Assembly (NCBI GenBank): GCA_020025735.1
Contig: JAHHRP010000061.1
Coordinates: 1 to 10,570, forward strand
DNA length: 10,570 nucleotides
Source: Evtepia sp.
GTDB lineage: Bacteria > Bacillota > Clostridia > Oscillospirales > Oscillospiraceae
Direction of reading: 5' to 3'
Positions 1 through 7,690 of this stretch are shown in pieces. How positions within the stretch are numbered: the first letter of the stretch is position 1; each line of letters begins with the position of its first letter. Made by a program: the position numbers and the translations under genes. The notes beneath the pieces are model-generated. The model searched no databases, was not told the origin of the DNA, and worked only from the letters and a program-made list of their open reading frames with translations.

Positions 1-1
1 G

Positions 2-94
2 TATAGACCAACTGGTGAAGAAGATTTTGATGCTTTCTTAAAAGATGATGATATTTATTATGTTTCTATTAAAAGTGTTGACGAATTAAGATGA
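2..94 (+). CDS. C-terminal fragment of an unidentified protein
   Basis: The only frame open from the window edge encodes 30 residues ending in VDELR and a TGA stop at 92-94; the other two forward frames contain stops. The rest of the gene lies to the left of the window. The tail is acidic, with a run of Asp residues (KDDDIYY), and its codons are very AT-rich: 26 of the first 94 bases are G or C, far below the genes that follow. No family can be recognised from so short a piece. The low GC suggests a different origin from the neighbouring genes, but a 94-base sample is small. A promoter for the next gene appears to overlap its end. Confidence 0.5.
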   Translation, partial: YRPTGEEDFDAFLKDDDIYYVSIKSVDELR

Positions 95-106
95 ATTTTG
101 TATAGT
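78..106 (+). promoter_or_regulatory. Sigma-A-type promoter for the transglutaminase-like gene
   Basis: The -35 box TTGACG (78-83, 5 of 6 consensus) and -10 box TATAGT (101-106, 5 of 6) are separated by exactly 17 nt. Transcription would begin near 113, giving a leader of about 43 nt before the ATG at 156. The -35 box lies inside the tail of the partial upstream gene. This is a motif match in an AT-rich region, so chance is a real alternative. Confidence 0.5.
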
Positions 107-155
107 TAGCGGTACTTCAAGAACCTGTTATTTGATTGGAAAGTGAGGGAGTCTT

Positions 156-1274
156 ATGGTAGAAAAGAATAAGACAATATGGATCATTATGGCAGCTGTT
201 CTCATGGCAGCAGTGATTCTTAGTGCCTGCGCTAGCATCTTTGCAGCAAAAGGGGTCTATGAGATCCGTGCAGAGCAAGCAGCGAAATCGGAAACGAGAG
301 AGGATGGAGTAACCATCATAGATCAATATGAGATTCTCTCCACGCTGCCCATTTCTGATGCTTATCGCTCTGGAAATACCAGCAATTTGAGTGAAAAAGA
401 AAAAGAAACCCTGGATATGGCTTCTGCTGTCTTGAAGGAGATCATCACTGAGGATATGAGCCCCTATGAGAAGGAAAAGGCAGTTTATGACTGGATGACA
501 ACAAAGTTGTCCTACGACACAGGGATTCTTCAAGTCATTCCACGCACAGAAAGTGACTGCGACAACCCCTATGGAGTCCTTAAATATCACAATGCTGTCT
601 GTGTAGGGTATGCTACTACGTTCCGCTTGTTCATGCAGATGCTGGATATTCCATGCATGGTAGTTCACAACAAATCTCTTATCCACACCTGGAACTTGGT
701 ACAGCTGGATGATGCATGGTATCATGTGGACATCTATTCTGACCAAGATGTAGGAGGCTACGCTAACTTTAATATGAACGATGAACTGGCAGCAAATAAT
801 TATGATTGGGATCGGGACTTCTTCCCTGCGGCAACTGCGTTGACGTACAACTATGGTTATCAGAATCGAGTGATCGTAAAGGACATTTATCAAGTGCCGC
901 AGCTCATCTACAAGGGCTTAGAGGAGAAGCAGGGAAGTATCTTCTTAGAATTCCCAGCCATTGACGAGGCCAATGCGAAAATAGTTGAGTCTTTGTGCAA
1001 CGGGGCAGAAGCAGCTATGAATGATTCCGTTAAATTCCAAGCACTTTTCATGCAGCGGATATGGATTCCTGAACCTGGCGGAAAATATGTGCTGGGAATC
1101 TCTATTACTGGCTATGAAGAAGAGGACCCTGCTCAGGAAGGAATTCCGGCTGAGACCCAGAAGAAAGTAGAGGATGCGGTGGAAAAGGCATTTGGTGACT
1201 TGGAAAGAAATGGTGGCGTTCCTGATGAAGAAGAAATTAGTGTAAACACGGCGGAGAGATTGCCGAAACCATGA
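156..1274 (+). CDS. Exported transglutaminase-like domain protein
   Basis: The 372-residue product begins with a short basic stretch and a hydrophobic segment (about residues 8-24) ending in L-S-A-C, which fits a lipobox with Cys25 as the lipidated residue; the segment could instead be an uncleaved membrane anchor. A transglutaminase-like core spans about residues 100-195. It has the usual order of Cys149 (in NAVCVGYATTF), His177 (in IHTWNLV) and Asp192 (in WYHVDIY), which form the Cys-His-Asp triad of this fold. Bacterial members act as extracellular proteases, crosslinkers or peptidases on cell-wall or protein substrates; the substrate here is unknown. Residues after about 245 match nothing I recognise and end in a charged, Glu-rich tail. 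GGGAG four bases before the ATG supports this start. The next gene starts 25 nt after the stop and also encodes an exported lipoprotein, so the two are probably co-transcribed. Confidence 0.83.
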   Translation: MVEKNKTIWIIMAAVLMAAVILSACASIFAAKGVYEIRAEQAAKSETREDGVTIIDQYEILSTLPISDAYRSGNTSNLSEKEKETLDMASAVLKEIITEDMSPYEKEKAVYDWMTTKLSYDTGILQVIPRTESDCDNPYGVLKYHNAVCVGYATTFRLFMQMLDIPCMVVHNKSLIHTWNLVQLDDAWYHVDIYSDQDVGGYANFNMNDELAANNYDWDRDFFPAATALTYNYGYQNRVIVKDIYQVPQLIYKGLEEKQGSIFLEFPAIDEANAKIVESLCNGAEAAMNDSVKFQALFMQRIWIPEPGGKYVLGISITGYEEEDPAQEGIPAETQKKVEDAVEKAFGDLERNGGVPDEEEISVNTAERLPKP

Positions 1275-1285
1275 AAGATTGAATC

Positions 1286-1290
1286 AGGAG
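1286..1290 (+). promoter_or_regulatory. Ribosome binding site that sets the GTG start at 1300
   Basis: AGGAG ends directly against an in-frame ATG at 1291, leaving no spacer for that codon. The in-frame GTG at 1300-1302 sits 9 nt downstream, a normal distance, and yields a clean lipoprotein signal peptide. A TTG at 1279 lies upstream of this site and cannot use it. Confidence 0.65.
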
Positions 1291-1299
1291 ATGAGCATT

Positions 1300-1797
1300 G
1301 TGAAAAGACTGTGTTTCTTTTGCCTGGCAACAGTGTTAGTGTTTTCTCTGTGTGCTTGCAGAGGCAGTGACAACAAGAATAGTACCGCTGCTGTAGATAT
1401 GGGCCAGCTGCAACAGACGATGTTGGCCGCAGACCCAGAACTGAAGGAGATGACTTCCATTACTGGAGAGGTATCTGAAGGAGAAACACTCTTTGCCTAT
1501 ATGTCTGAGTTACCTTACCACAAAGTGGATAATTTCCTTCTTTCCTACTCTACTGCGGGTAAGGCTGACGAGGTGGCTGTAATTGTAGTAAAAGAGGAAA
1601 AAGATGTAGAGGAAGCAGCAAAAACCCTCCGAGCCCATGTGGAGCAGCGGCTGATGCTGTTTCGCCAGTATAGCCCCGATCAGGTTGCCCGAGTAGAAAA
1701 GGCGCAGGTTTTTACCAAGGGACGGTATGCGGTGCTAATTATCGCCGACCGAGGAAAAGACGTGCGGAACGCGTTTGAACAGGCTGTTGGCCTCTAA
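1300..1797 (+). CDS. DUF4358-like lipoprotein
   Basis: From the GTG at 1300 the product is 165 residues. It starts MKRLCFF, has a hydrophobic core, and reaches L-C-A-C with Cys20 as the likely lipidation site; Cys at the second lipobox position is less usual. The mature part resembles the DUF4358 family of Clostridia by recall: a segment on a Lys-Val-Asp-x-Phe theme (KVDNFLLSYS), then ADEVAVIVVK, a predicted helix with EEAAKTLRAHVEQR, and a closing strand GRYAVLIIAD. The function of DUF4358 is not known. The protein is expected on the outer face of the membrane, like its upstream partner. ATG 1291 and TTG 1279 are alternative starts that lengthen the N-terminus by 3 or 7 residues; spacing from AGGAG favours 1300. 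A large inverted repeat follows the stop codon within 12 nt. Confidence 0.75.
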   Translation: MKRLCFFCLATVLVFSLCACRGSDNKNSTAAVDMGQLQQTMLAADPELKEMTSITGEVSEGETLFAYMSELPYHKVDNFLLSYSTAGKADEVAVIVVKEEKDVEEAAKTLRAHVEQRLMLFRQYSPDQVARVEKAQVFTKGRYAVLIIADRGKDVRNAFEQAVGL

Positions 1798-1800
1798 ACC

Positions 1801-1851
1801 GAAAAAGGCATCCCCCAAGACAGAGTATTCTGCACTGTCTTGGGGGATGTC
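1801..1851 (-). terminator. Terminator between convergent transcription units
   Basis: A perfect 15-bp inverted repeat (1809-1823 with 1835-1849) closes an 11-nt loop. On the minus strand the stem is followed by CC and five T residues (the A run at 1802-1806), giving a proper intrinsic terminator just past the stop codon of the hydrolase gene. On the plus strand the stem is followed by GTCCTCTATAAAG, which is not T-rich, so termination of the lipoprotein transcript there may be weaker. Confidence 0.88.
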
Positions 1852-1853
1852 CT

Positions 1854-2570
1854 CTATAAAGAAGAAAGTAGATTGCGGTCAAAGAGAATGACTGATCGGC
1901 CACGATCAGCTTTGTAAATGCTTCGCCCAACCCGAGGTCCATAGGGGCCGGGGTGAGAAGGAGGTTCAGTCCGCAGGCAGTCCAGATGGGACAGGTGCAG
2001 GGCGGACTGATGCTTAGGCAGAGGGACGGGGGCGTGGCTGGAGAGATAGTGGGTGAAAGGCAGTTCAGCCACGGACTCTAATGTCCGGCGCAGCTGGAGA
2101 AAAGAACCTGCCTCAGGGCCAAGCATCAGCAGCGTGGAATTGAGGGCATCCCCGGCCAACAATAATCCTTCGCCCTCCAGCAGTAACCCCACAGATCCAC
2201 GGGTGTGTCCAGCCAGGGAGATCACTTGAGCTGTCCGGCCACCCAATGCAAAGCGCTGTCCAGGTTCCAGTGGTCGCGCAGACCAAGGATGACCAGTCAT
2301 GCGGCTCTGGGCTTCCAGTAAGGGCCAGTCGGCTGGATGAGCGTAGATGTGGGGGAAACGGAAGGCACCACCAACATGATCGCTGTGGCCATGGCTACAA
2401 CAAACCAGACAGGGAAGCGCTGTGCGGCGGGTTACATAGGCAGCCAAGTCCTGCTTGCCCTGGCCGGTGTCCCAGAGAATGGCCCGTTCTCTCCCCAAAA
2501 CTAGGGTGCAGTAGACCCGATAATCCTCCTCCAGATGCCATACCCCCGGTAGGATCTGTTGCTCGTTCAC
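1854..2570 (-). CDS. Metallo-beta-lactamase-fold hydrolase, last gene of the gcv operon
   Basis: The 238-residue protein carries the full binuclear metal site of the MBL superfamily. SHGHSDHVGG gives His60, His62, Asp64 and His65; AGHTRGSVG gives His122; LLAGDAL gives Asp141; and SSHAP gives His179. The layout resembles glyoxalase II and related small thioester or ester hydrolases. No signal peptide is visible, so it should be cytoplasmic. The substrate cannot be read from sequence; a role in clearing thioester or aldehyde by-products near lipoate or glycine metabolism is only inference from position. The GTG start (2568-2570) overlaps the lpdA TGA in a GTGA arrangement, pointing to translational coupling; a weak GAGGG lies upstream and no other start is near. 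The C-terminal part after about residue 190 is not diagnostic. Confidence 0.85.
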   Translation of the reverse strand: MNEQQILPGVWHLEEDYRVYCTLVLGRERAILWDTGQGKQDLAAYVTRRTALPCLVCCSHGHSDHVGGAFRFPHIYAHPADWPLLEAQSRMTGHPWSARPLEPGQRFALGGRTAQVISLAGHTRGSVGLLLEGEGLLLAGDALNSTLLMLGPEAGSFLQLRRTLESVAELPFTHYLSSHAPVPLPKHQSALHLSHLDCLRTEPPSHPGPYGPRVGRSIYKADRGRSVILFDRNLLSSL

Positions 2571-3934
2571 TCTAGCCGCAGACCCTCAGCGGCGCCGAAA
2601 AGCATCTCGCTAAAGGTGGGGTGGGGATGGATGACTTCTGCAAGATCATCAGCAGTAAGACCCTTTTGGATGGCCAATGTAAGCTCTCCAACCATGTCAG
2701 TGGCCCGAGGGCAGACAAGCTGGGCTCCCAAGAGACGACCACTGGCGGCATCGGTGACCAGTTTGACATAGCCGCTTTCGGTGTCCTCGATAAGGCACTT
2801 ACCATTGGCGCCGGTGAGGTATTTCCCCGTTTTTACAGCCTGACCAGACGCTTTTGCAGACTCTTCTGTTAACCCTACGGAAGCGATCTCTGGAACCGTG
2901 TAAACACAGCTTGGGACCACAGACATATCCAGGGGAGGAAGCTTGCCAAGAATGGCTGCGATGGCGTTTTCCCCTTGGGCACTGGCCACATGGGCCAGTT
3001 GGATGTTGTGGGCTTTGGCATCTCCGATGACGTAGACGTGGGGGACACTGGTGCGGCCGATCTCGTCCCCTACGATGCCGCCACGGCTTGTCTCCAAAGA
3101 GAAGTTTGGGCCAAACAGACCGTCCAAATTGGCTACACGGCCAGCAGCAGCTAGAACCCCTTGGGCGGTGAGCTGGTGTTCTGCACCTTTCTTATCGGTG
3201 TAGGTCACAGTCATTTCACCGGGGGTACCTTGGATGCTCTGGACGGAAGCCTTGGCCTCCACTATGACGCCTTGTTTTTTCAGGATCATGGTTAGTCGCT
3301 GGGCGATCTCCCGATCCATAAAAGGGAGAATGTGGTCCGCAGCTTCTAACACAGTGACTTGACAGCCAAGGCAGCGGTAGATAGAAGCGCATTCTACCCC
3401 AACGACACCACCGCCGATGATGATGAGGGAGGAAAAATCCTGACCACCCGCTTCCAGAATGTCCTTACTGTTGTAAACTCCGGGCAGATCGATGCCTGGA
3501 ATGGGTGGATAGGAAACTTTGGAGCCAGTGGCAATGAGGATGTCTTGAACGGTGTAAGTCTCCCCACCACAGAGGATCACACCAGCCTGCTGGATACTGG
3601 CCTGGCCGGTGACCACGGTGATTTTATTGGCTTTCATCAGCTTCTGCACCCCTTGGCGAAGGGCCTCCACAACCTGGTCCTTTCGCCGATGCATGGCGGC
3701 AAAGTCATAGGTAGCACCTTGGGTTTGGATCCCCAGAGACTGGATGCGTTCCAGGGAGGCGAAGGTTTCTGCGCTGTGCAGCAGGGCCTTAGTGGGCATA
3801 CAGCCCCGATTTAGGCAGGTACCGCCTAAGTGATCCATTTCAAACAAAACCACTTGCAGACCCGCTTTGGCAGCTTTTTCCGCAGCGGTGTAGCCGCCAG
3901 GTCCGCCGCCGATAATGGCGATGTCATAGTTCAT
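2567..3934 (-). CDS. lpdA: Dihydrolipoyl dehydrogenase (L protein)
   Basis: This FAD-dependent disulfide oxidoreductase reoxidises the dihydrolipoyl arm of GcvH and passes electrons to NAD+. At 455 residues it has the normal length without an extra N-terminal lipoyl domain. Visible signatures are the FAD-binding GGGPGGY (9-15), the redox-active disulfide Cys40/Cys45 in GGTCLNRGCMPTKAL, ATGS (135-138), the NAD-binding GGGVVGVE (174-181), the second FAD motif VIGDAK, and the C-terminal HPHPTFSE with the catalytic pair His438/Glu443. The ATG at 3934 is preceded by AAGGAG, which lies inside the last codons of lplA, 4 nt upstream. Its placement in this operon dedicates it mainly to glycine cleavage, though it could also serve other lipoyl complexes. 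Confidence 0.96.
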   Translation of the reverse strand: MNYDIAIIGGGPGGYTAAEKAAKAGLQVVLFEMDHLGGTCLNRGCMPTKALLHSAETFASLERIQSLGIQTQGATYDFAAMHRRKDQVVEALRQGVQKLMKANKITVVTGQASIQQAGVILCGGETYTVQDILIATGSKVSYPPIPGIDLPGVYNSKDILEAGGQDFSSLIIIGGGVVGVECASIYRCLGCQVTVLEAADHILPFMDREIAQRLTMILKKQGVIVEAKASVQSIQGTPGEMTVTYTDKKGAEHQLTAQGVLAAAGRVANLDGLFGPNFSLETSRGGIVGDEIGRTSVPHVYVIGDAKAHNIQLAHVASAQGENAIAAILGKLPPLDMSVVPSCVYTVPEIASVGLTEESAKASGQAVKTGKYLTGANGKCLIEDTESGYVKLVTDAASGRLLGAQLVCPRATDMVGELTLAIQKGLTADDLAEVIHPHPTFSEMLFGAAEGLRLE

Positions 3935-3938
3935 AACG

Positions 3939-4922
3939 TTACTCCTTTGTGAGCAGTGTAAGAATGTCGTTCACAAGGGCTGGATCTGCCTGAGGCAGGG
4001 CCAACAACTGACCGCGGAGGGATTCCTGCCGCAAAGGACAGCCCTGGAGGGCAGCGGGGATTTGGCTGAGAAAATCTGCTGCCAGACCGTCAGACCAGAG
4101 TGCTGCCTGGGTGATGACTCCGTCGGTTTGGCTGTAATCCAGCCGCAGCAGACCCCAGGGGAAAGCGGCCTCTCGGCTGTTGTCCAAGGGGCGGCTGTCC
4201 CCGTAGATCCAGGTGGGATCGGAAAACTTGGCAAAATTTTGCGCCAGCAGGGTTTGGTCCAGATCCTCCTGGGGGAGGAGTTGTACAGGCAGACCATAAA
4301 CCTTGCAGAAGGCATCCGTTAAAGCATGACAGAGTTGAGAAATTGTGAGGTCAGCACGAAAATCCTTTAAATTAACCACACGGGAATGGACAGAGTTGAT
4401 CCCTTTGGCTTGAAGTTTGAGAGGAGAGATACTCAGGTAGCGTTCCAGTGGTGACAGGTCTACAGAGAGCATCAGCGTACCATGGTGATAGCACTGGTCT
4501 CCGCTTTGATAATAGGCGTGACCAGAGAATTTCCCCCCCCTAGCGGTTAGATCGTTGCGGCCGTTTTTTTCCGCAGGGATACCCAAGGAGCGGACTGCTT
4601 CCAGAATGGTTTCGGTTTGCTTTTCCACGTTGTAGTCAGCTCGTCGGGTGAGAAAGGTGAAGTTGAGGTTTCCAAGGTCATGATAGACTGCGCCACCACC
4701 GGACAGACGGCGGACAAGATGTCCACCGTCTGCTTCCAGGTCCTGAATACGACACTCATTGGAGGGATGCTGATTGCGCCCGATGACTACGGTGCGCTGG
4801 TTCTGCCACAGATAGAGGATACACTGTCCTGGGGACACCTGGTGCAGGAGCGTTTCCTCCAAAGCCAGATTCCAGTAGGGATCGGTGTTCGTGCTGTGGA
4901 TGACAGACAAAGTGTGTAACAT
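3939..4922 (-). CDS. lplA: Lipoate-protein ligase A
   Basis: The enzyme activates free lipoate with ATP and transfers it to the lipoyl-domain lysine of GcvH (and possibly other lipoyl proteins). The 327 residues match full-length LplA, with a catalytic domain plus a C-terminal accessory domain. Signatures are the lipoate-binding RRLSGGGAVYHD (71-82), GRNQHP (48-53), GRND (121-124), KFSGHAYY with the catalytic Lys131, and KGINSVHSRVVNL further on. The ATG at 4922 has GGAGGA five bases upstream, within the 17-nt gap after gcvPB. Its place between gcvPB and lpdA says the operon carries its own lipoylation step. No lipA or lipB is present here, so the cell may scavenge lipoate, but those genes could be elsewhere. 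Confidence 0.95.
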   Translation of the reverse strand: MLHTLSVIHSTNTDPYWNLALEETLLHQVSPGQCILYLWQNQRTVVIGRNQHPSNECRIQDLEADGGHLVRRLSGGGAVYHDLGNLNFTFLTRRADYNVEKQTETILEAVRSLGIPAEKNGRNDLTARGGKFSGHAYYQSGDQCYHHGTLMLSVDLSPLERYLSISPLKLQAKGINSVHSRVVNLKDFRADLTISQLCHALTDAFCKVYGLPVQLLPQEDLDQTLLAQNFAKFSDPTWIYGDSRPLDNSREAAFPWGLLRLDYSQTDGVITQAALWSDGLAADFLSQIPAALQGCPLRQESLRGQLLALPQADPALVNDILTLLTKE

Positions 4923-4939
4923 GGGTCCTCCAGGCGCAA

Positions 4940-6376
4940 TTAGTCAGAGAAGGTGTAGCGAAGAATGGGGGTCCGGGCGGCAGTGACTTCATCGGGGCGG
5001 CCCACAGGGCAGTTGTAGGGGGCAAGATGGAGACGCTCCGGGTCGCGCTTGGCTTCGGCCAGAATATCAAGAAAAACTTGGGCGGCCTGATCCAGTGTCT
5101 CAGGGCTTTCGGTCTCTGTTGGTTCCACCATAAGCGCTTCGTGAACGATTAGGGGGAAGTACATGGTGGGGGGATGAATGCCGAAGTCCAACAGACGCTT
5201 GGCAACGTCCATGCCCGTCACGCCAGTCTCCCGGGCAAGCCCCTGAAGGGTCATGACAAATTCGTGCATACACATGGTATTATAGGACATATCATAGTGG
5301 CCCATGAGCTGTTTCATCAGATAGTTGGCGTTGAGTACTGCCCCGGCAGAAGCAGCGGCGATGCCTTCTTTTCCCAGAGTAATGATATAGGTAAGTGCTC
5401 TGACCACAACCAGGAAGTTGCCATAAAAACTGCGCACTTGTCCCATAGTCTGCTCAGGGGAATATAGGGAGTAGACACCATCGTTTTCCTTCACCCGAGG
5501 GGCAGGCAGGAAAGGTTCCAGCAGGGCCTTGCAGCCAACAGGACCACTGCCTGGTCCACCGCCGCCGTGAGGAGTAGAGAAAGTCTTATGGAGGTTCAGG
5601 TGGACGCAGTCAAACCCCATGTCACCAGGGCGTACCTGTCCCATGACAGCGTTGAGGTTGGCACCATCATAGTAGCACAGACCACCAGCATCGTGGATGA
5701 TCTGGGTGATCTCCAGAATATTGACATCAAAGAGACCAACGGTGTTGGGGTTTGTGAGCATCAGACCGGCGGTATCTGGTCCTGCGGCCTGACGCAGGGC
5801 CTCCAGATCTACCCCGCCTTCCGCGCTGGAGGGAATAGAAACCACTTGGAACCCTGCCATAGTGGCCGAGGCCGGGTTGGTGCCGTGGGCTGCGTCGGGG
5901 ACCAGAATCTTGGTCCGGGCGGCATCTCCGCGGGACTGATGATACTTACGGATGAGCAGCAGACCGGTATACTCTCCATGCGCCCCAGCGGCAGGCTGAA
6001 AGGACATCCCATCCATGCCGGTGATCTCACACAGAAGCTGCTCGGCGGTATAAAGAACCTCCAGAGCACCCTGAACCGTTTCCAGTGGCTGAAGGGGGTG
6101 CAGCTGGGTGAAGCCAGGTTGAGCAGCGGCCTCCTCATTGATACGGGGATTGTATTTCATGGTACAGGAGCCAAGAGGGTAGAAACCATCGTTGACTCCG
6201 TGGGTTTGCTTGGCCAGTTCTGTGTAGTGTCGGCCCAGGTCCACCTCAGCGATTTCTGGCAGATGCGGCGCTTCGGTCCGCAGTAAGTTTTGGTCAAACT
6301 GGGTTACTGGTACATCGCAGGGGGGCAGCAGCGTGCTGCTTCGGCCCGGACGGCTCCGTTCAAATAGTAGTTTCAT
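4940..6376 (-). CDS. gcvPB: Glycine dehydrogenase (decarboxylating) subunit 2
   Basis: This is the PLP-binding half of the split P protein. With GcvPA it decarboxylates glycine and loads the remaining aminomethyl group onto lipoyl-GcvH. The 478 residues are normal for the subunit. The PLP Schiff-base lysine is Lys264 in NLHKTFSTPHGGGGPGSGP, followed by the characteristic glycine-rich loop. Other family blocks are GFYPLGSCTMKYNPRINE (64-81), PAAGAHGEYTGLL (128-140) and DAAHGTNPASATMAGF (161-176). The ATG overlaps the gcvPA stop by 4 nt (ATGA) and has GGGGAGG about 10 nt upstream, so the two subunits are translationally coupled, which suits a heterotetrameric enzyme needing equal amounts. Confidence 0.97.
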   Translation of the reverse strand: MKLLFERSRPGRSSTLLPPCDVPVTQFDQNLLRTEAPHLPEIAEVDLGRHYTELAKQTHGVNDGFYPLGSCTMKYNPRINEEAAAQPGFTQLHPLQPLETVQGALEVLYTAEQLLCEITGMDGMSFQPAAGAHGEYTGLLLIRKYHQSRGDAARTKILVPDAAHGTNPASATMAGFQVVSIPSSAEGGVDLEALRQAAGPDTAGLMLTNPNTVGLFDVNILEITQIIHDAGGLCYYDGANLNAVMGQVRPGDMGFDCVHLNLHKTFSTPHGGGGPGSGPVGCKALLEPFLPAPRVKENDGVYSLYSPEQTMGQVRSFYGNFLVVVRALTYIITLGKEGIAAASAGAVLNANYLMKQLMGHYDMSYNTMCMHEFVMTLQGLARETGVTGMDVAKRLLDFGIHPPTMYFPLIVHEALMVEPTETESPETLDQAAQVFLDILAEAKRDPERLHLAPYNCPVGRPDEVTAARTPILRYTFSD

Positions 6377-7689
6377 GTTCCAAGCACCTCCCCAATGACC
6401 GCGACAAGACGGTCCATATCAGCCTTGCTGTTAAGCTCCGTGCAGCACCAGAGAATGCCGCCGTCTACCGGCAGACCACCTAGGATATCCCTTTCTTCCA
6501 ACTTCGCGCAGAGAACGGCAGAGTCCACGGGAGAATCCGTTAGGAACTCATGGAAGAAAGGCTTGTTACCGCTACGCAGGGGAAAACCCAGTTCGGCCAG
6601 CCGAGCGGCCAAGTAGTGTGCGTGGGCAGTGCAGGTCTCAGCGACTTGCCGCAGTCCCTGGGGACCCATGGCAGCCAGATAGACCGAGGCAGTCATGGCG
6701 CACAGGGCCTCATTAGAACAGATGTTGGAGGAAGCTTTCTCCCGACGGATGTGCTGCTCCCGGGCCTGAAGAGTGAGCACGAAGCACCGGCGGCCTTGTG
6801 CATCGGTGGTCTGGCCCGCGATGCGACCAGGGAGTCTTCGCATCATGGCCTTCTTGCAGGTCATGAATCCCAGATAGGGACCGCCAAAGGACAGAGGCAT
6901 TCCAAGGGGCTGCCCCTCACCCACAGCGATATCTACATCATACGCCCCAGGAGGTTTCAGCAAGCCCAGGGAAATGGGATTGACGCCCATGATGACCTTG
7001 GCTCCAGCTGCATGGGTGGCAGACACGATGGTGTCCATATCCTCCAACACACCGAAGTAGTTGGGGCTTTGGACATAGACAGCGGCGGTTTCGTCTGTGA
7101 GAGCGGCTTTTAAGGCTTCTGGATCTGTGGCGCAGCTGTCAGCAGGCAGGATGGTCACAGGAACGTCGCGGCTTTCACAATACGTCTGGATTACAGCCAG
7201 TGTCTGAGGGTCAGCCGCCCCAGACACCACGACACTGTGACGCTTTCTCTCCTGACACATGAACACAGCCTCAGCCGCAGCCACTGCGCCATCGTAGACA
7301 GAGGCGTTGGAGACATCCATTCCTGTCAGTTCACACATCTGGGTTTGGTACTCAAAAATGGACTGAAGGATACCCTGGCTGATCTCTGCCTGATAGGGAG
7401 TATAAGAGGTGAGGAACTCCTCTTTGCTGGTGACGGTTTTGACAATAGAGGGGATATAGTGGCGGTAAGCACCGGCACCCCGGAAGATGGAGGAAAAGAC
7501 CCGGTTCTTCTTGGCCAGCTCGGTCATGCGCTGGCCTACCTCCAGCTCGCTGAGTCCCTGAGGCAAGTTCAAGTCCTTTACTCGTACAGCTTCGGGGATC
7601 ACAGAAAAGAGTTGGTCAGTAGAGGTCAGGCCGATGTCCTGGAGCATGGCCTGCTGCTCCTCCCTCGTAGCGGGAATGTAGCTGCCCAT
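6373..7689 (-). CDS. gcvPA: Glycine dehydrogenase (decarboxylating) subunit 1
   Basis: This is the non-PLP-binding half of the split P protein, partner of GcvPB. The start at 7689 gives 438 residues, the usual length, beginning MGSYIPATREEQQAML. The open frame continues upstream, but that stretch is the gcvH gene read in another frame and lacks family similarity. GAGGAGG seven bases before this ATG confirms the choice. Family blocks include GAGAYRHYIPSIVK, SYTPYQAEISQGILQSIFEY and ELTGMDVSNASVYDGA, then SFGGPYLGFM and IAGQTTDAQGRRCFVLTLQ in the second half. As expected for this subunit there is no PLP lysine motif. One base separates it from the gcvH stop, and it overlaps gcvPB by 4 nt. Confidence 0.96.
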   Translation of the reverse strand: MGSYIPATREEQQAMLQDIGLTSTDQLFSVIPEAVRVKDLNLPQGLSELEVGQRMTELAKKNRVFSSIFRGAGAYRHYIPSIVKTVTSKEEFLTSYTPYQAEISQGILQSIFEYQTQMCELTGMDVSNASVYDGAVAAAEAVFMCQERKRHSVVVSGAADPQTLAVIQTYCESRDVPVTILPADSCATDPEALKAALTDETAAVYVQSPNYFGVLEDMDTIVSATHAAGAKVIMGVNPISLGLLKPPGAYDVDIAVGEGQPLGMPLSFGGPYLGFMTCKKAMMRRLPGRIAGQTTDAQGRRCFVLTLQAREQHIRREKASSNICSNEALCAMTASVYLAAMGPQGLRQVAETCTAHAHYLAARLAELGFPLRSGNKPFFHEFLTDSPVDSAVLCAKLEERDILGGLPVDGGILWCCTELNSKADMDRLVAVIGEVLGT

Positions 7690-7690
7690 G

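Noticed and set aside
117..893. 258-residue minus-strand open frame opposite the transglutaminase-like gene
   Set aside because: The product is rich in Ile, Cys and Phe without any family motif and is antisense to a gene with an intact catalytic triad and a good ribosome site.
5567..6286. 239-residue plus-strand open frame opposite gcvPB
   Set aside because: It is a shadow in a strongly conserved gene on the other strand and contains no recognisable domain or ribosome binding site.
6550..7113. 187-residue plus-strand open frame opposite gcvPA
   Set aside because: Antisense shadow of gcvPA with low-complexity Gly/His-rich translation and no family features.
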